Source: Prochlorococcus marinus XMU1404
GTDB lineage: Bacteria; Cyanobacteriota; Cyanobacteriia; PCC-6307; Cyanobiaceae
Reading direction: 5' to 3'
DNA: 64,000 nt
Assembly: GCF_017696175.1 (NCBI RefSeq)
Contig: NZ_JAAORE010000003.1
Location: forward strand, 523,931 to 587,930
Part shown: positions 1-9,715 of the stretch, in pieces
How positions within the stretch are numbered: the first letter of the stretch is position 1
Layout: each line of letters begins with the position of its first letter
Translations under genes and position numbers: made by a program
The notes under the pieces: model-generated
What the model saw: the letters and a program-made list of their open reading frames with translations, nothing else
Database searches by the model: none
What the model was told of the DNA's origin: nothing

Positions 1-90
1 GAAGAAGTAAATTTAGTAGTGTTAATTGCTAAAAAAGAAATACATCCTAAAAATAAATTTAAAAAGGCAAATTTAAGTTTCATAAGTTAG
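1..90 (+). CDS. 3' end of an unidentified gene (partial)
   Basis: An open frame enters from the left edge and stops with TAG at 88-90, giving a 29-residue C-terminus that begins EEVNLVVLIAKKEI and ends in ISFIS-like basic and hydrophobic residues. The start and most of the gene lie outside the window. I do not recognise the family from this tail. It is on the same strand as rpmI, 84 bp upstream of it. Confidence 0.45.
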   Translation, partial: EEVNLVVLIAKKEIHPKNKFKKANLSFIS

Positions 91-174
91 AAATTTCCTT
101 ATCAATTAAAAACTTTAATTTGCACCAATGCGTATAAAGGTTTAGATTAACCTAATTAAACACATTTGACTTAA

Positions 175-372
175 ATGTCTAAACTAAAAACTCGTAAATC
201 AGCGGCCAAAAGATTTAAAGCTACTGCAACGGGTAAATTCATGAGAAGAAGAGCTTTCCACAATCATTTACTTGATCATAAAAGCTCCAAATTAAAAAGA
301 CACCTATCAACCAAGGCCGTAGTTGATGAAAGAGATGCCGATAATGTAAGATTAATGATTCCATATGCATAA
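175..372 (+). CDS. rpmI: 50S ribosomal protein L35
   Basis: Small basic protein of the large ribosomal subunit, 65 aa, the normal length for the family. The N-terminal signature [11 protein letters not shown] and the central basic [14 protein letters not shown] segment are typical of L35. It begins with ATG and is followed 28 bp later by rplT on the same strand, the usual bacterial rpmI-rplT pairing, so the two are probably cotranscribed. infC, which precedes them in many bacteria, is not seen directly upstream; the preceding frame ends at position 90. Confidence 0.97.
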
Positions 373-400
373 ATTTTTAACCAATTTTCATTAGATATTC

Positions 401-748
401 ATGGCACGCGTAAAAAGAGGCAACATAGCCAGAAAAAGAAGAAACAAAATCTTAAATCTTGCAAAAGGTTTCAGAGGTGGCAACAAAAATCTATTCAGAA
501 CCGCAAATCAAAGAGTGATGAAAGCTCTTTGTAATGCTTATAGGGATAGAAGAAGAAGAAAAAGAGATTTCAGAAGACTTTGGATTTCTAGGATTAATGC
601 ATCTGCCAGAATAAATGGAACAAACTATAGCAAGTTAATAAATGGCATGAAAAATTCAGAAATTATCATTAACAGAAAAATGCTGGCCCAATTAGCCTTA
701 AACGACCCTAAGTGTTTTGAAAAAATCGTTTCTTCCGTTAGTAATTAG
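401..748 (+). CDS. rplT: 50S ribosomal protein L20
   Basis: Large-subunit protein that binds 23S rRNA early in assembly; 115 aa, normal for the family. It shows the classic very basic N-terminus ([17 protein letters not shown]), the [14 protein letters not shown] segment and the [21 protein letters not shown] block. It follows rpmI with a 28-bp spacer. In other bacteria L20 represses its own operon by binding a leader structure; I see no convincing pseudoknot-like leader in the roughly 85 bp before rpmI. Confidence 0.98.
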   Translation: MARVKRGNIARKRRNKILNLAKGFRGGNKNLFRTANQRVMKALCNAYRDRRRRKRDFRRLWISRINASARINGTNYSKLINGMKNSEIIINRKMLAQLALNDPKCFEKIVSSVSN

Positions 749-784
749 AAAAAAGAATATAATTTAAAGAAGTAATTATAAATA

Positions 785-1342
785 ATGGAAATTTCTTCCT
801 TTCAATCCTATTTAATAATTCTTTTTGTTGTCTTATTAATAATTTCTATTTTTGTATTCAGACAATTTCTAAAAACAAGAAGTGAAGAATTAAACCTAGT
901 AAAATTCGAACAGAAAGGTTTAGATTCTCTTACTCAAGCTACAGAATTATATGAATTTGGATCTATTCAAATTAAAAAAAGATTATATTCTGAAGCTACT
1001 AAAACTTTTTTAAAAGCAATTAAAAATTATGAAAATGAACCTGATGAAGCCAAAGCCATAATAAATAATGCTTTAGGATATTCTTATGCTGCTCAAAATG
1101 AATTTCAAAAAGCAATTAAACACTACAACTCTGCAATAAAATCACTCCCAGAATATCCTATAGCCCTAAATAATCTCGCATCAGCACAACAGCGTTTATT
1201 CGAGTACGACTTGGCATATGCAACTTATCAAAAAGTTTTGGTAATAGATCCAAAAAACAAAACAGCAATTAAAAAAAGTAAGGAGTTAGAAAAAAGAAAT
1301 AACTATAAACCTTATAAAGGTATTAAAGATAAGGGATTCTAA
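785..1342 (+). CDS. membrane-anchored TPR-repeat protein
   Basis: A 185-aa protein with one hydrophobic segment at about residues 8-27 followed by a basic stretch ([10 protein letters not shown]), suggesting an N-terminal anchor with the rest in the cytoplasm. From about residue 50 to 165 there are three to four tetratricopeptide-like repeats, including [27 protein letters not shown] and [29 protein letters not shown] helices. TPRs mediate protein-protein contacts; the partner is unknown. Only 2 bp separate its stop from thiG, so the two are probably translated from one mRNA. Similar TPR proteins are linked to photosystem assembly in cyanobacteria, but nothing here shows that directly. Confidence 0.85.
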   Translation: MEISSFQSYLIILFVVLLIISIFVFRQFLKTRSEELNLVKFEQKGLDSLTQATELYEFGSIQIKKRLYSEATKTFLKAIKNYENEPDEAKAIINNALGYSYAAQNEFQKAIKHYNSAIKSLPEYPIALNNLASAQQRLFEYDLAYATYQKVLVIDPKNKTAIKKSKELEKRNNYKPYKGIKDKGF

Positions 1343-1344
1343 AT

Positions 1345-2139
1345 ATGAAAAACCATTCAACTTTACTAATTGGAGGAAAACAATTTTCCAGTAGATTAAT
1401 GTTGGGTACTGGCAAATACAAATCTACTCAAGATATGGTAGAAAGTTTGTCAAATTCTGAGACTGAAATTATAACAGTAGCTGTTAGAAGAATTAAAAAT
1501 GATCAGACCGGAGAAAATTTATTCGAAAAGATCAACTGGAAAAAATACTGGATGCTTCCTAATACAGCTGGTTGTATTAATTCCGATGAAGCAGTCAGAA
1601 TAGCAATTTTGGGAAGAGAACTTGCAAAATTGTCTGGTCAAGAAGAAAATAATTTTGTGAAGTTAGAAGTAATTCCTGACAAAAAGTATTTGCTACCAGA
1701 TCCGATAGAAACCCTTAAAGCAGCTGAAATTTTAATAAAAAAGGGTTTTACTGTACTTCCCTATATCAATGCAGATCCTATTCTTGCAAACAAACTAGAA
1801 GAAATAGGTTGTGCAACTGTAATGCCATTAGGCTCGCCAATTGGCTCCGGGCAAGGTTTATTAAATTTATCAAATATAAGGATAATTATTGAAAATGCAA
1901 AAGTGCCAGTAATAATTGACGCAGGAATTGGAGTGCCAAGTGAAGCTTCTCAAGCAATGGAACTTGGAGCTGATGGTGTCTTAATCAATAGTGCAATAGC
2001 ACAAGCTGAAGATCCTCCTCTGATGGCTCAAGCAATAAATTATGGGGTAAAAGCTGGTAGACAAGCTTTTCTTGCCGGAAGAATTAGAAGACAATCCATT
2101 GCAGTAGCAAGTTCACCGGTAAAAAACATATCTATCTGA
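1345..2139 (+). CDS. thiG: thiazole synthase ThiG
   Basis: Forms the thiazole phosphate moiety of thiamine from 1-deoxy-xylulose-5-phosphate, dehydroglycine and ThiS thiocarboxylate. The 264-aa protein has the ThiG landmarks [23 protein letters not shown] with the presumed Schiff-base lysine K106 just before it, the phosphate-binding [15 protein letters not shown], and the [13 protein letters not shown] and [12 protein letters not shown] motifs of the TIM barrel. It starts with ATG two bases after the TPR gene. The other thiazole-branch genes are not adjacent; an FAD amine oxidase at 46.4 kb is a possible but unproven source of dehydroglycine. Confidence 0.96.
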   Translation: MKNHSTLLIGGKQFSSRLMLGTGKYKSTQDMVESLSNSETEIITVAVRRIKNDQTGENLFEKINWKKYWMLPNTAGCINSDEAVRIAILGRELAKLSGQEENNFVKLEVIPDKKYLLPDPIETLKAAEILIKKGFTVLPYINADPILANKLEEIGCATVMPLGSPIGSGQGLLNLSNIRIIIENAKVPVIIDAGIGVPSEASQAMELGADGVLINSAIAQAEDPPLMAQAINYGVKAGRQAFLAGRIRRQSIAVASSPVKNISI

Positions 2140-2311
2140 TTCTATACATTGAATAAAGTTGGGAAAAACAGAGCAAAAATTTATTATTTAATTTTATTTA
2201 TCGAATTAAGAAAGAAGATTTGAAACTATTTACAATGTTTTTTCGCAAATTGGAAGCGCACTGTAGTAATTTAATAAATATATTATGAATCTATTAATTC
2301 TGGAGTTCTGA

Positions 2312-3505
2312 GTGAAAGTTATTGTTCTAGGTGGAGATGGTTTTTGCGGTTGGCCTTGTGCGGTGAATTTAGCAGAGCAAAATCATGATGTGATTATTGT
2401 CGACAATTTAAGTCGTAGAAAAATTGATATTGATCTAGAGGTAGAATCATTAACTCCAATTGCTTCGATAACAGAAAGACTTTCTGCATGGAAAGAGATT
2501 GGAGGTAAGCCTATGAGATTTCTTAACATGGATATCTCTAAACAATATCAAAAATTACTCAATTTGCTCGTTAATGAAAAACCAGATTCTGTGATCCATT
2601 TTGCAGAACAAAGAGCAGCGCCTTACTCAATGAAATCTAGTTTTACCAAAAGATATACAGTAGATAATAATGTTAATGGCACCCACAACCTACTTGCTGC
2701 AATTGTAGAGAGTAATTTAGATATTCATGTTGTTCATTTAGGAACAATGGGAGTCTACGGATATGGATCACATAGAGGTGCAACAATTCCAGAAGGTTAT
2801 CTAAAAGTTGAAGTTCCACAACCAGATGGAAGCAGGTTTGAAGAAGAAATATTACACCCCGCTAGTCCAGGTAGTGTATACCATATGACTAAAACTCTAG
2901 ATCAATTATTATTTCTTTACTACAACAAAAATGATCTTGTAAGAATCACTGACCTACATCAAGGCATAGTTTGGGGAACAAATACAGAAGCAACTTTAAG
3001 AGATCCTAGATTGACGAACCGATTTGACTATGACGGAGATTATGGAACAGTTCTAAACAGATTTCTAATGCAAGCAGCAATTGGATATCCATTAAGTGTG
3101 CATGGGACAGGAGGTCAAACAAGAGCATTTATACATATAAAAGACTCTGTTAAATGTGTACAAATTGCTCTTGAAAATCCTCCAAAACCTGGCGAGAGAG
3201 TCAAAATCTTTAATCAAATGACTGAAAGTCATCAAGTTGGAGAACTTGCTAAAAAAGTTGCGACTCTAACAGGAGCCGATATCAATTATTTACCAAATCC
3301 AAGGAATGAAGCAGTAGAAAATGATCTAATTGTTGATAATAAATGCTTTATAGAATTAGGTTTAAACCCAACGACTCTTGATAATGGCCTATTAGAAGAA
3401 GTTGTTAAAGTTGCGAAAAAATACTCCAATAGGTGTGATCTTAAGCGCATACCTTGTGTTTCATCCTGGACTAAAAAACAAGCTGAGGCAATAAAGACTA
3501 ATTAA
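2312..3505 (+). CDS. sqdB: UDP-sulfoquinovose synthase
   Basis: Makes UDP-sulfoquinovose from UDP-glucose and sulfite, the head-group donor for the thylakoid sulfolipid SQDG. It is a 397-aa SDR-type protein with an N-terminal NAD site (GGDGFCGWP, residues 8-15), T145 in the LGTMGVYG loop and the catalytic Y190xxxK194 pair. Conserved SqdB blocks include HFAEQRAAPYSM and TRAFIHIKDSV. The start is GTG at 2312, with GGAG at 2302-2305 as a plausible ribosome site; an in-frame TGA lies immediately before it, so no longer start is possible. It is followed 27 bp later by sqdX. Confidence 0.97.
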   Translation: MKVIVLGGDGFCGWPCAVNLAEQNHDVIIVDNLSRRKIDIDLEVESLTPIASITERLSAWKEIGGKPMRFLNMDISKQYQKLLNLLVNEKPDSVIHFAEQRAAPYSMKSSFTKRYTVDNNVNGTHNLLAAIVESNLDIHVVHLGTMGVYGYGSHRGATIPEGYLKVEVPQPDGSRFEEEILHPASPGSVYHMTKTLDQLLFLYYNKNDLVRITDLHQGIVWGTNTEATLRDPRLTNRFDYDGDYGTVLNRFLMQAAIGYPLSVHGTGGQTRAFIHIKDSVKCVQIALENPPKPGERVKIFNQMTESHQVGELAKKVATLTGADINYLPNPRNEAVENDLIVDNKCFIELGLNPTTLDNGLLEEVVKVAKKYSNRCDLKRIPCVSSWTKKQAEAIKTN

Positions 3506-3532
3506 AATTTCTGAAATACTTACCTGAAGAAA

Positions 3533-4666
3533 GTGAAAATTGCATTGTTTACTGAAACTTTTTTACCTAAAGTTGACGGCATAGTCACAAGACTGACTAA
3601 AACGATTGAATTTTTAATTAAAAATGGCGATGAAGTTATAATTTTTTGTCCAGAAGGGTGTCCAGAATCATATATGGGAGCAACTGTAGTTGGAGTTGCT
3701 GCAATGCCATTACCTTTATACCCAGAGTTAAAGCTTGGTTTGCCTGGTCCTGCAGTCTCAGAAAAGTTAGAAAAATTTAACCCAGATTTGATACATGTAG
3801 TTAATCCAGCTGTACTTGGCTTAGGTGGTATATGGTTGGCAAAAACAAATAATATTCCTTTAATTGCTAGCTACCATACTCATCTTCCAAAATATCTGGA
3901 ACATTACGGTATGGGTATGTTAGAGCCACTTTTGTGGGAATTACTTAAAGCAGCTCATAATCAAGCCTTGTTAAATTTATGTACTTCTACCGCTATGGTA
4001 AATGAGTTAAAAGATAAAGGTATTCAGAGGACAGCACTATGGCAAAGAGGAGTAGATACTTACAGTTTTCGACCAGATTTGAGAAGTGAGAAAATGAGAG
4101 AAAAATTATTTGGACAATATAAAGACGCTAATTACTTATTGATTTATGTAGGGAGATTATCAGCAGAAAAACAAATTGAGAGAATTAAACCAGTCTTAGA
4201 AAGTATCCCTACTGCTTGCCTAGCACTTGTAGGTGACGGACCATATCGAAGCCAGCTTGAAAAAATCTTCGAAAATACTAAGACTAATTTCATTGGATAT
4301 TTATCTGGAGATGAACTTGCTAGCGCCTATGCCTCTGGAGATATATTTTTATTTCCCTCTAGTACGGAAACACTTGGCTTAGTTTTACTAGAAGCAATGG
4401 CAGCAGGATGTCCAGTTATCGGAGCAAACAAGGGGGGGATTCCAGATATAATCAGCAATGGGATTAATGGTTGTTTATATGATCCTGATGAAAAAGATAA
4501 TGGTGAACAAAGTTTGATTGAAGCAACAAAAAAAATCCTAGAGAATGAAGATAAAAGAGAAGTTATGAGAAAAGAAGCACGAAACGAGGCAGAAAAATGG
4601 GATTGGAATCAAGCAACGCTACAACTGCAAAATTATTATTCAGATACCCTCAAAGAAATAGATTAA
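3533..4666 (+). CDS. sqdX: SQDG synthase, GT4 glycosyltransferase SqdX
   Basis: Transfers sulfoquinovose from UDP-sulfoquinovose to diacylglycerol, finishing SQDG at the membrane. The 377-aa protein is a GT-B/GT4 transferase. It opens with ALFTETFLPKVDGIVTRL, has the YVGRLSAEKQIE segment at the start of the second Rossmann domain, and carries the C-terminal nucleotide-sugar motif around FPSSTETLGLVLLEAMAAG. GTG start. Its place directly after sqdB gives the specific assignment; on sequence alone it could be another lipid glycosyltransferase. SQDG lets marine picocyanobacteria use little phospholipid. The gene ends 12 bp from the convergent neighbour. Confidence 0.93.
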   Translation: MKIALFTETFLPKVDGIVTRLTKTIEFLIKNGDEVIIFCPEGCPESYMGATVVGVAAMPLPLYPELKLGLPGPAVSEKLEKFNPDLIHVVNPAVLGLGGIWLAKTNNIPLIASYHTHLPKYLEHYGMGMLEPLLWELLKAAHNQALLNLCTSTAMVNELKDKGIQRTALWQRGVDTYSFRPDLRSEKMREKLFGQYKDANYLLIYVGRLSAEKQIERIKPVLESIPTACLALVGDGPYRSQLEKIFENTKTNFIGYLSGDELASAYASGDIFLFPSSTETLGLVLLEAMAAGCPVIGANKGGIPDIISNGINGCLYDPDEKDNGEQSLIEATKKILENEDKREVMRKEARNEAEKWDWNQATLQLQNYYSDTLKEID

Positions 4667-4678
4667 ACTTAACCTAAA

Positions 4679-4927
4679 TTATGCTACGTGTGGAGGCGTA
4701 GGATTACTATACGAACTTAAAGGAAGTATTAGAGTAGCAATATTTTGATTCTTTTCAGGCCTTTTTTTCTTTGAAAATTTTTTACCAAAAGGTACTCTTA
4801 TAACATTAGTTCCCTCAATTGAACAAATACTTGAATTATCTCCTGAAAAATTATTGACAAAATTTGGTAGATCGACATTTTTAGATCGCAGGTGCTTAAC
4901 ATTACCAGATTTAAAATCTTTAGTCAT
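4679..4927 (-). CDS. hypothetical protein, 82 aa
   Basis: I do not recognise this protein. It starts MTKDFKSGNVKHLRS, has a basic patch (FGKKFSKKKRPEKNQ, around residues 47-61) and a Pro-containing C-terminus. There is no signal peptide or membrane segment. It has no competing frame, begins with ATG, and its stop lies 12 bp from the sqdX stop, as tight as the other convergent junctions in this window. These points support a real gene, but the function is unknown. Confidence 0.6.
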   Translation of the reverse strand: MTKDFKSGNVKHLRSKNVDLPNFVNNFSGDNSSICSIEGTNVIRVPFGKKFSKKKRPEKNQNIATLILPLSSYSNPTPPHVA

Positions 4928-5041
4928 AGCTTCAAATACCCCAAAAAAATTTGATGCTTGTGTATTTTAATAAAAAAATTTAAAAAAATTCTATAAGAAA
5001 ATATTAAATTTTTATTCAAATTGATAATAACTAAGTAAATA

Positions 5042-5059
5042 AAAGGACGCTAGTCCTTT
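5042..5059 (-). terminator. hairpin terminator overlapping the gcvP stop
   Basis: A perfect 7-bp inverted repeat, AAAGGAC (5042-5048) and GTCCTTT (5053-5059), with a 4-nt loop. Read on the minus strand it is followed by a T-rich run (TTTATTTACTT). The gcvP stop codon (5058-5060) sits inside the first arm. It looks like a Rho-independent terminator built into the end of the gene. Confidence 0.7.
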
Positions 5060-7967
5060 AAGCACATTTTTTCTCTTCTAAAGTATCTTCTTGATTTACA
5101 TTGCAAGAACAAATTAAATTGCGATCGCCATATGCATTATTAATCCTAGAAACTGAAGACCAAAACTTTATAGTTGTTGGAGTTTTATAAGGAAAAGAAG
5201 CTTTTGCTTTTGAATAAGGATAATGCCAAGTTTCAGCAATTAACTCTTTCAGCGTATGGGGAGCATTGCTTATTACATTATTATTAGTCAATTCATTATT
5301 ATTTTCTATTTCACTGATTTCTTCTCCAATCAATAACATAGCCTCACAAAATCTATCTAATTCTGCCAAACTTTCACTTTCAGTAGGCTCTATCATTATG
5401 GTCTCTGGAACAGGCCAACTTATAGTTGGAGCATGAAAACTATAATCTATTAATCGTTTAGCTAAATCATTTACACTCAAACCAGTTCTAGATTTTAAAT
5501 CTCTAAAATCTAAAATACATTCATGTGCGACAAAATTATTTTTTCCTTTATAGAGAATCTTGAATTTATGCTTTAGAGAATACGCAATATAATTTGCAGA
5601 TAAAATTGCGTGTGCAGTTGCTTTCCTTAAACCACTAATACCTGCCATTTTTATGTACATCCAGCTTATTGGAAGAATACTCGCACTCCCATGCTTGGCA
5701 GAAGATACGTAATTGGAACTATTAGATAAATTATTATCCGTTAAAGAATGATTAGGAAGAAATGGGCTTAAAGTTTCTGATGAAGCAACTGGACCTACTC
5801 CTGGACCACCACCTCCATGTGGAATGCAGAATGTTTTATGTAAATTCAAATGACAAACATCAACACCATAGTGCCCGGGTTTACATAATCCAACCTGAGC
5901 ATTCAGATTTGCTCCATCTAAATAGACAAATCCTCCAACTGAGTGAATTAAGTCACATATCTTTCTGATTTGCAATTCAAAAACTCCATGGGTGGATGGA
6001 TAGGTCAACATAAGAGCTCCTATTTGGTTATCAAATTTCTTGACCTTGATAGACAAATCATGAAAATCAATATTTCCTTGGTCATCACATTCAACAGTTA
6101 ATACATCAAAACCTGCCATAACTGCACTAGCAGGATTTGTTCCATGAGCACTTTTAGGAATTAAGCATTTTTTTCTTGAAGGTTCACCTTTTGATTCAAA
6201 ATAAGAATTTATTGCCAATAAACCTGCAAACTCTCCTTGAGAGCCTGCATTTGGTTGAAAAGAAACTGATTTTAAGCCAACAATATCACTTATCCATTTT
6301 TCTAAGTCAGATATTATTTTTGAATAGCCCTTAGTTTGATCTGGTGGAGAAAAAGGATGAATGGAAGATAAATTAGCCCAAGAGACTGGACTTAACTCTG
6401 CTGCAGAATTTAACTTCATGGTACAGCTGCCTAATGGCATCATTCCATCTACCAAAGAAAAATCTTTTTCAGCAAGTCGGAATATATATCTCATTAATTC
6501 AGTTTCACTTTGGTAATTTGAGAATATATCTTGCTGCATCCATTCACTGGATCTCAAAGCTAAACTTTCAAGGTGAAATCCTTTATCAAATTTTATAAGC
6601 TCTAGATCTTCTTTTTTATCTATAAGGTTTGCTATGAAAGTTACAATATCTTTTATTTCTTTTTCACTACTAAGCTCATCTAAAGAGATCCCAAAGCCAG
6701 TTGAATCTTCAATAGTTGATCCCAACGGCAGAATTCTTAAGTTATATCCGTTTTTTAAAGCTTCATTATGGATCTTTTGGGAGTGCTCAGAATAAACGTC
6801 AACACTGTCAAATCTAATCCCATCAGGAATATCAAAACCTAGATCAATCAAACTTGATTCTAAATTTCTTCTCAACTTAACTAATCTCTTAGCAATTTGC
6901 GTTAATCCAGAGGGTCCATGATAAATAGCATAAAAAGAAGAAATAATAGCTAACAAAGATTGAGCAGTACAAATATTACTAGTGGCCTTCTCCCTTCTAA
7001 TATGTTGCTCCCTTGTTTGCAATGCTAGTCTTAAAGACTTTTCTCCGTTTTTAGAAAGAGTTTGCCCGACAATTCTTCCAGGTATCAGCCTTTTAAATCT
7101 TTCGCTACATGCAAAATATGCTGCATGGGGGCCACCAAAACCCATTGGAACACCAAATCTTTGCATACTACCCACTGCAACATCAACACCAAATTCAGAA
7201 ATTGGTTTAATTAAAACTTGTGCCAGTGGATCAATACATACCGTTACAATAATTTCTGATCTATGTGCTTGGGATATTAAGAATGTGGGATCAAATAGTT
7301 CCCCATTTTTACCAGGTAATTGCAATAAAATTCCAAAAACATCATCATGATTAGGAAGATTGCTTTGACTAAAGCGTTGTAAGGATATTCCCAAAGGTTT
7401 TGCTCTAGTTTGTAAAACATTAAAAGTATGATCAAAAACATTTGATTCTACTAAGTATACTTTTGAAGATTTATTTTTTCTTGCAGCAAAACTCATAGCC
7501 ATAGCTTCTGCTGCAGCAGTACCCTCATCTAACAAAGATGCATTAGCGACAGGAAATCCTGTTAGTTCACAAACAATAGTCTGAAAATTAAATAGAGCTT
7601 CTAACCTTCCTTGTGCAATTTCTGCTTGGTATGGAGTATAAGATGTGTACCACCTAGGATTCTCTAGAACATGTCTTTGGATTACTTTAGGCATGTGATT
7701 GTCATAATAACCAAGGCCTATTAGAGATCTCATTTTGGTATTTTTCTTCGCAATCTCTTCTAATTCATTTAAAGCCTCAATTTCTGAACAACCTTTGGGT
7801 AATATTTCTGAAGATTTATCTTTAAGCTGAATATCTTTAGGAATAACTTGATTAATAAATTGATCAATATTATTAAAACCAAGCTTCTTCAGCATAATTC
7901 TCTCATCATTATCTCCTAACCCAAGATGCCTATCTATAAACAAATCGGGGCCAATTTTGGAAGTCAT
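5058..7967 (-). CDS. gcvP: glycine dehydrogenase (decarboxylating), P-protein
   Basis: PLP-dependent P-protein of the glycine cleavage system. It decarboxylates glycine and passes the aminomethyl group to lipoyl-GcvH, which matters for photorespiratory glycine and one-carbon supply. At 969 aa it is the single-chain fused form. The N-terminal half begins with DLFIDRHLG and includes PYQAEIAQGRLEALFNFQT; the C-terminal half carries the PLP lysine K711 in LNLHKTF followed by the Gly-rich GGGGPGVGP loop. It lies 45 bp after gcvH on the minus strand and ends in a hairpin terminator. gcvT is separate, at 25.8 kb. Confidence 0.98.
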   Translation of the reverse strand: MTSKIGPDLFIDRHLGLGDNDERIMLKKLGFNNIDQFINQVIPKDIQLKDKSSEILPKGCSEIEALNELEEIAKKNTKMRSLIGLGYYDNHMPKVIQRHVLENPRWYTSYTPYQAEIAQGRLEALFNFQTIVCELTGFPVANASLLDEGTAAAEAMAMSFAARKNKSSKVYLVESNVFDHTFNVLQTRAKPLGISLQRFSQSNLPNHDDVFGILLQLPGKNGELFDPTFLISQAHRSEIIVTVCIDPLAQVLIKPISEFGVDVAVGSMQRFGVPMGFGGPHAAYFACSERFKRLIPGRIVGQTLSKNGEKSLRLALQTREQHIRREKATSNICTAQSLLAIISSFYAIYHGPSGLTQIAKRLVKLRRNLESSLIDLGFDIPDGIRFDSVDVYSEHSQKIHNEALKNGYNLRILPLGSTIEDSTGFGISLDELSSEKEIKDIVTFIANLIDKKEDLELIKFDKGFHLESLALRSSEWMQQDIFSNYQSETELMRYIFRLAEKDFSLVDGMMPLGSCTMKLNSAAELSPVSWANLSSIHPFSPPDQTKGYSKIISDLEKWISDIVGLKSVSFQPNAGSQGEFAGLLAINSYFESKGEPSRKKCLIPKSAHGTNPASAVMAGFDVLTVECDDQGNIDFHDLSIKVKKFDNQIGALMLTYPSTHGVFELQIRKICDLIHSVGGFVYLDGANLNAQVGLCKPGHYGVDVCHLNLHKTFCIPHGGGGPGVGPVASSETLSPFLPNHSLTDNNLSNSSNYVSSAKHGSASILPISWMYIKMAGISGLRKATAHAILSANYIAYSLKHKFKILYKGKNNFVAHECILDFRDLKSRTGLSVNDLAKRLIDYSFHAPTISWPVPETIMIEPTESESLAELDRFCEAMLLIGEEISEIENNNELTNNNVISNAPHTLKELIAETWHYPYSKAKASFPYKTPTTIKFWSSVSRINNAYGDRNLICSCNVNQEDTLEEKKCA

Positions 7968-8012
7968 ACTAAGATATTTTTCTTTAAAATAGCTCTTTTT
8001 GAAAACTTTGCC

Positions 8013-8402
8013 TTATTTTGGTACAACCTTTGATTGATATTCTTCGGAAGTCATCAAATCAGCAATTGATACTTTTGATCCTGGTTTCAAAATAACTAAC
8101 CAACCATCTCCAATCGGATCATTCTGTAAAAGCTCGGGGTTATCAATAACACTTTCATTTACAGATACTATTTCCCCTGAAAAAGGCAGATAGACTTCCT
8201 CAACAGCCTTAACAGATTCTATTGTTCCAAAAGTCTCACCTTTCTCTAAAGTAGACCCTTGATCAACTAACTCAACAAAAACAATATCTCCTAATTGATC
8301 TATGGCAAATTCACTAACTCCAATTTTTAAAAATCCGTTTTCTTCCAAGACATATTCATGGGTATCAGCATAATTGAAGTTATCTGGAAACTGGTAAGAC
8401 AT
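8013..8402 (-). CDS. gcvH: glycine cleavage system H protein
   Basis: Lipoylated carrier that shuttles the aminomethyl intermediate between GcvP, GcvT and the L-protein. It is 129 aa, the usual size. The lipoyl-attachment hairpin is clear: FGTIESVKAVEEVYLP with K65 as the modified lysine, preceded by VELVDQGSTLEKGE. It is transcribed just before gcvP and begins 2 bp after the stop of the upstream PLP enzyme gene, so translation of the two is probably coupled. Confidence 0.98.
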   Translation of the reverse strand: MSYQFPDNFNYADTHEYVLEENGFLKIGVSEFAIDQLGDIVFVELVDQGSTLEKGETFGTIESVKAVEEVYLPFSGEIVSVNESVIDNPELLQNDPIGDGWLVILKPGSKVSIADLMTSEEYQSKVVPK

Positions 8403-8404
8403 GA

Positions 8405-9697
8405 TTAAGTTGATAAAGAAAGTAGAGAATCCTTTGAAATTAATTTTTCCTCTAATAATTCAGATAATAATTGAATTAATGCAATTTTGATATGAGCTAT
8501 GTGAGAACCACCTTGAACAAAAATATTATAAGGATCTCTTAGAGGAGCATCAGCAGAAAATTCACTTGTACTACCCTCAATAAATGTACCTCCTGCCATT
8601 AATAATTTTGAATCATATCCATCCATTGGTGATGGAACAACATTTAAAAAAGAATCTACTGGTGAAGAATTTTGAAAAGATTGACAAACTTTTTGTACCA
8701 AATCAGGATTATTTAATCTCACTGACTGAATAAGATCAGATCTATAAGTTGCTGGCTCTGGCAAAACCTTAAATCCCAAATTTTTAAAAACTGCTGCAAC
8801 CATATCAGCACCTTTTAGTGATTCGTGAACAATTTGTGGTGCTAAGAACAAACCCTGCAAAATTAATCTTCCTAGTCCAAAATTTATTCCTGCTGATGAA
8901 CCAATACCTGGTGAAGTTAATCTAGAACATGCCATCTCAACCAACTCTGAATCTCCTGCAACATACCCACCAGTAGGAACGATCGTTCCTCCCAAATTTT
9001 TAATCAATGATCCAGCAATTATATTTGCCCCTTTAGAAATTGGTTCACTATCTTCAACAAGCTCCCCATAACAATTATCAACGAAACATATACAGTTAGG
9101 ATCAAGAGAATGAATCAGACTACAAATTTTCTCTATCTGATGATTAGTCAGAGATTTTCTCCAACTGTATCCACAACTTTTTTGTATAAATACTAGTTTG
9201 CATGAATTTTCTTGAAAAGAATGAATAATTTTTTCTTCAAAAGAATCAAAATTCTCACAGATATTTATTTGCTTATAGTCAATCTCAAAATCTTTAAGTG
9301 AGCCTTTACCTCCTCCCCTTATTCCTATCACTTCTTCTAACGTGTCGTATGGTTGTCCTGTAAGAGATAACATCACATCTCCAGGCCTAAGAATTCCAAA
9401 TAAGACAGAACTTATTGCATGGGTGCCACTTACAAATTGCATCCTCACAGCTGCCTTTTCAGCAAGAAAAAATCTTGCAAAAACTGCATCAATTTTTTCT
9501 CTAGATATATCACCATGACCACTACCAGAAGATTGATTGAAATGACTAGTAGAAACTTTTTCTTCCTTAAAAATTGTCAAAATATTTTCTAATTTCTGGA
9601 GAACCTGATTTGATCTTTCTTGAAAAACTTGATTTAAACTCTCTTCTACAGAAAGAACAGCGTTTTCAGCCAGTTTTAAGTTATTTTTAAGTGTCAT
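8405..9697 (-). CDS. methionine gamma-lyase / aluminium-resistance family PLP enzyme
   Basis: A 430-aa fold-type I PLP enzyme of the family often labelled 'cystathionine beta-lyase family protein involved in aluminium resistance' (Pfam Met_gamma_lyase). Visible features are FVSGTHAISSVLFGILRPGD at about residues 88-107, IGIRGGGKGSLKDFEID, and the presumed PLP lysine K233 in AGSLIKNLGG followed by PTGGYVAG. The natural substrate is not established for this family; a C-S lyase or another cysteine/methionine activity is plausible. It lies in a tight minus-strand run, 18 bp after the HTH-like gene and 2 bp before gcvH, which hints at a link with glycine or sulfur amino-acid metabolism. Confidence 0.88.
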   Translation of the reverse strand: MTLKNNLKLAENAVLSVEESLNQVFQERSNQVLQKLENILTIFKEEKVSTSHFNQSSGSGHGDISREKIDAVFARFFLAEKAAVRMQFVSGTHAISSVLFGILRPGDVMLSLTGQPYDTLEEVIGIRGGGKGSLKDFEIDYKQINICENFDSFEEKIIHSFQENSCKLVFIQKSCGYSWRKSLTNHQIEKICSLIHSLDPNCICFVDNCYGELVEDSEPISKGANIIAGSLIKNLGGTIVPTGGYVAGDSELVEMACSRLTSPGIGSSAGINFGLGRLILQGLFLAPQIVHESLKGADMVAAVFKNLGFKVLPEPATYRSDLIQSVRLNNPDLVQKVCQSFQNSSPVDSFLNVVPSPMDGYDSKLLMAGGTFIEGSTSEFSADAPLRDPYNIFVQGGSHIAHIKIALIQLLSELLEEKLISKDSLLSLST

Positions 9698-9715
9698 TAA
9701 TTATGAAGACTCATG

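Noticed and set aside
6982..7350. 122-aa plus-strand frame inside gcvP
   Set aside because: Fully contained in conserved gcvP codons on the other strand; no recognisable motif.
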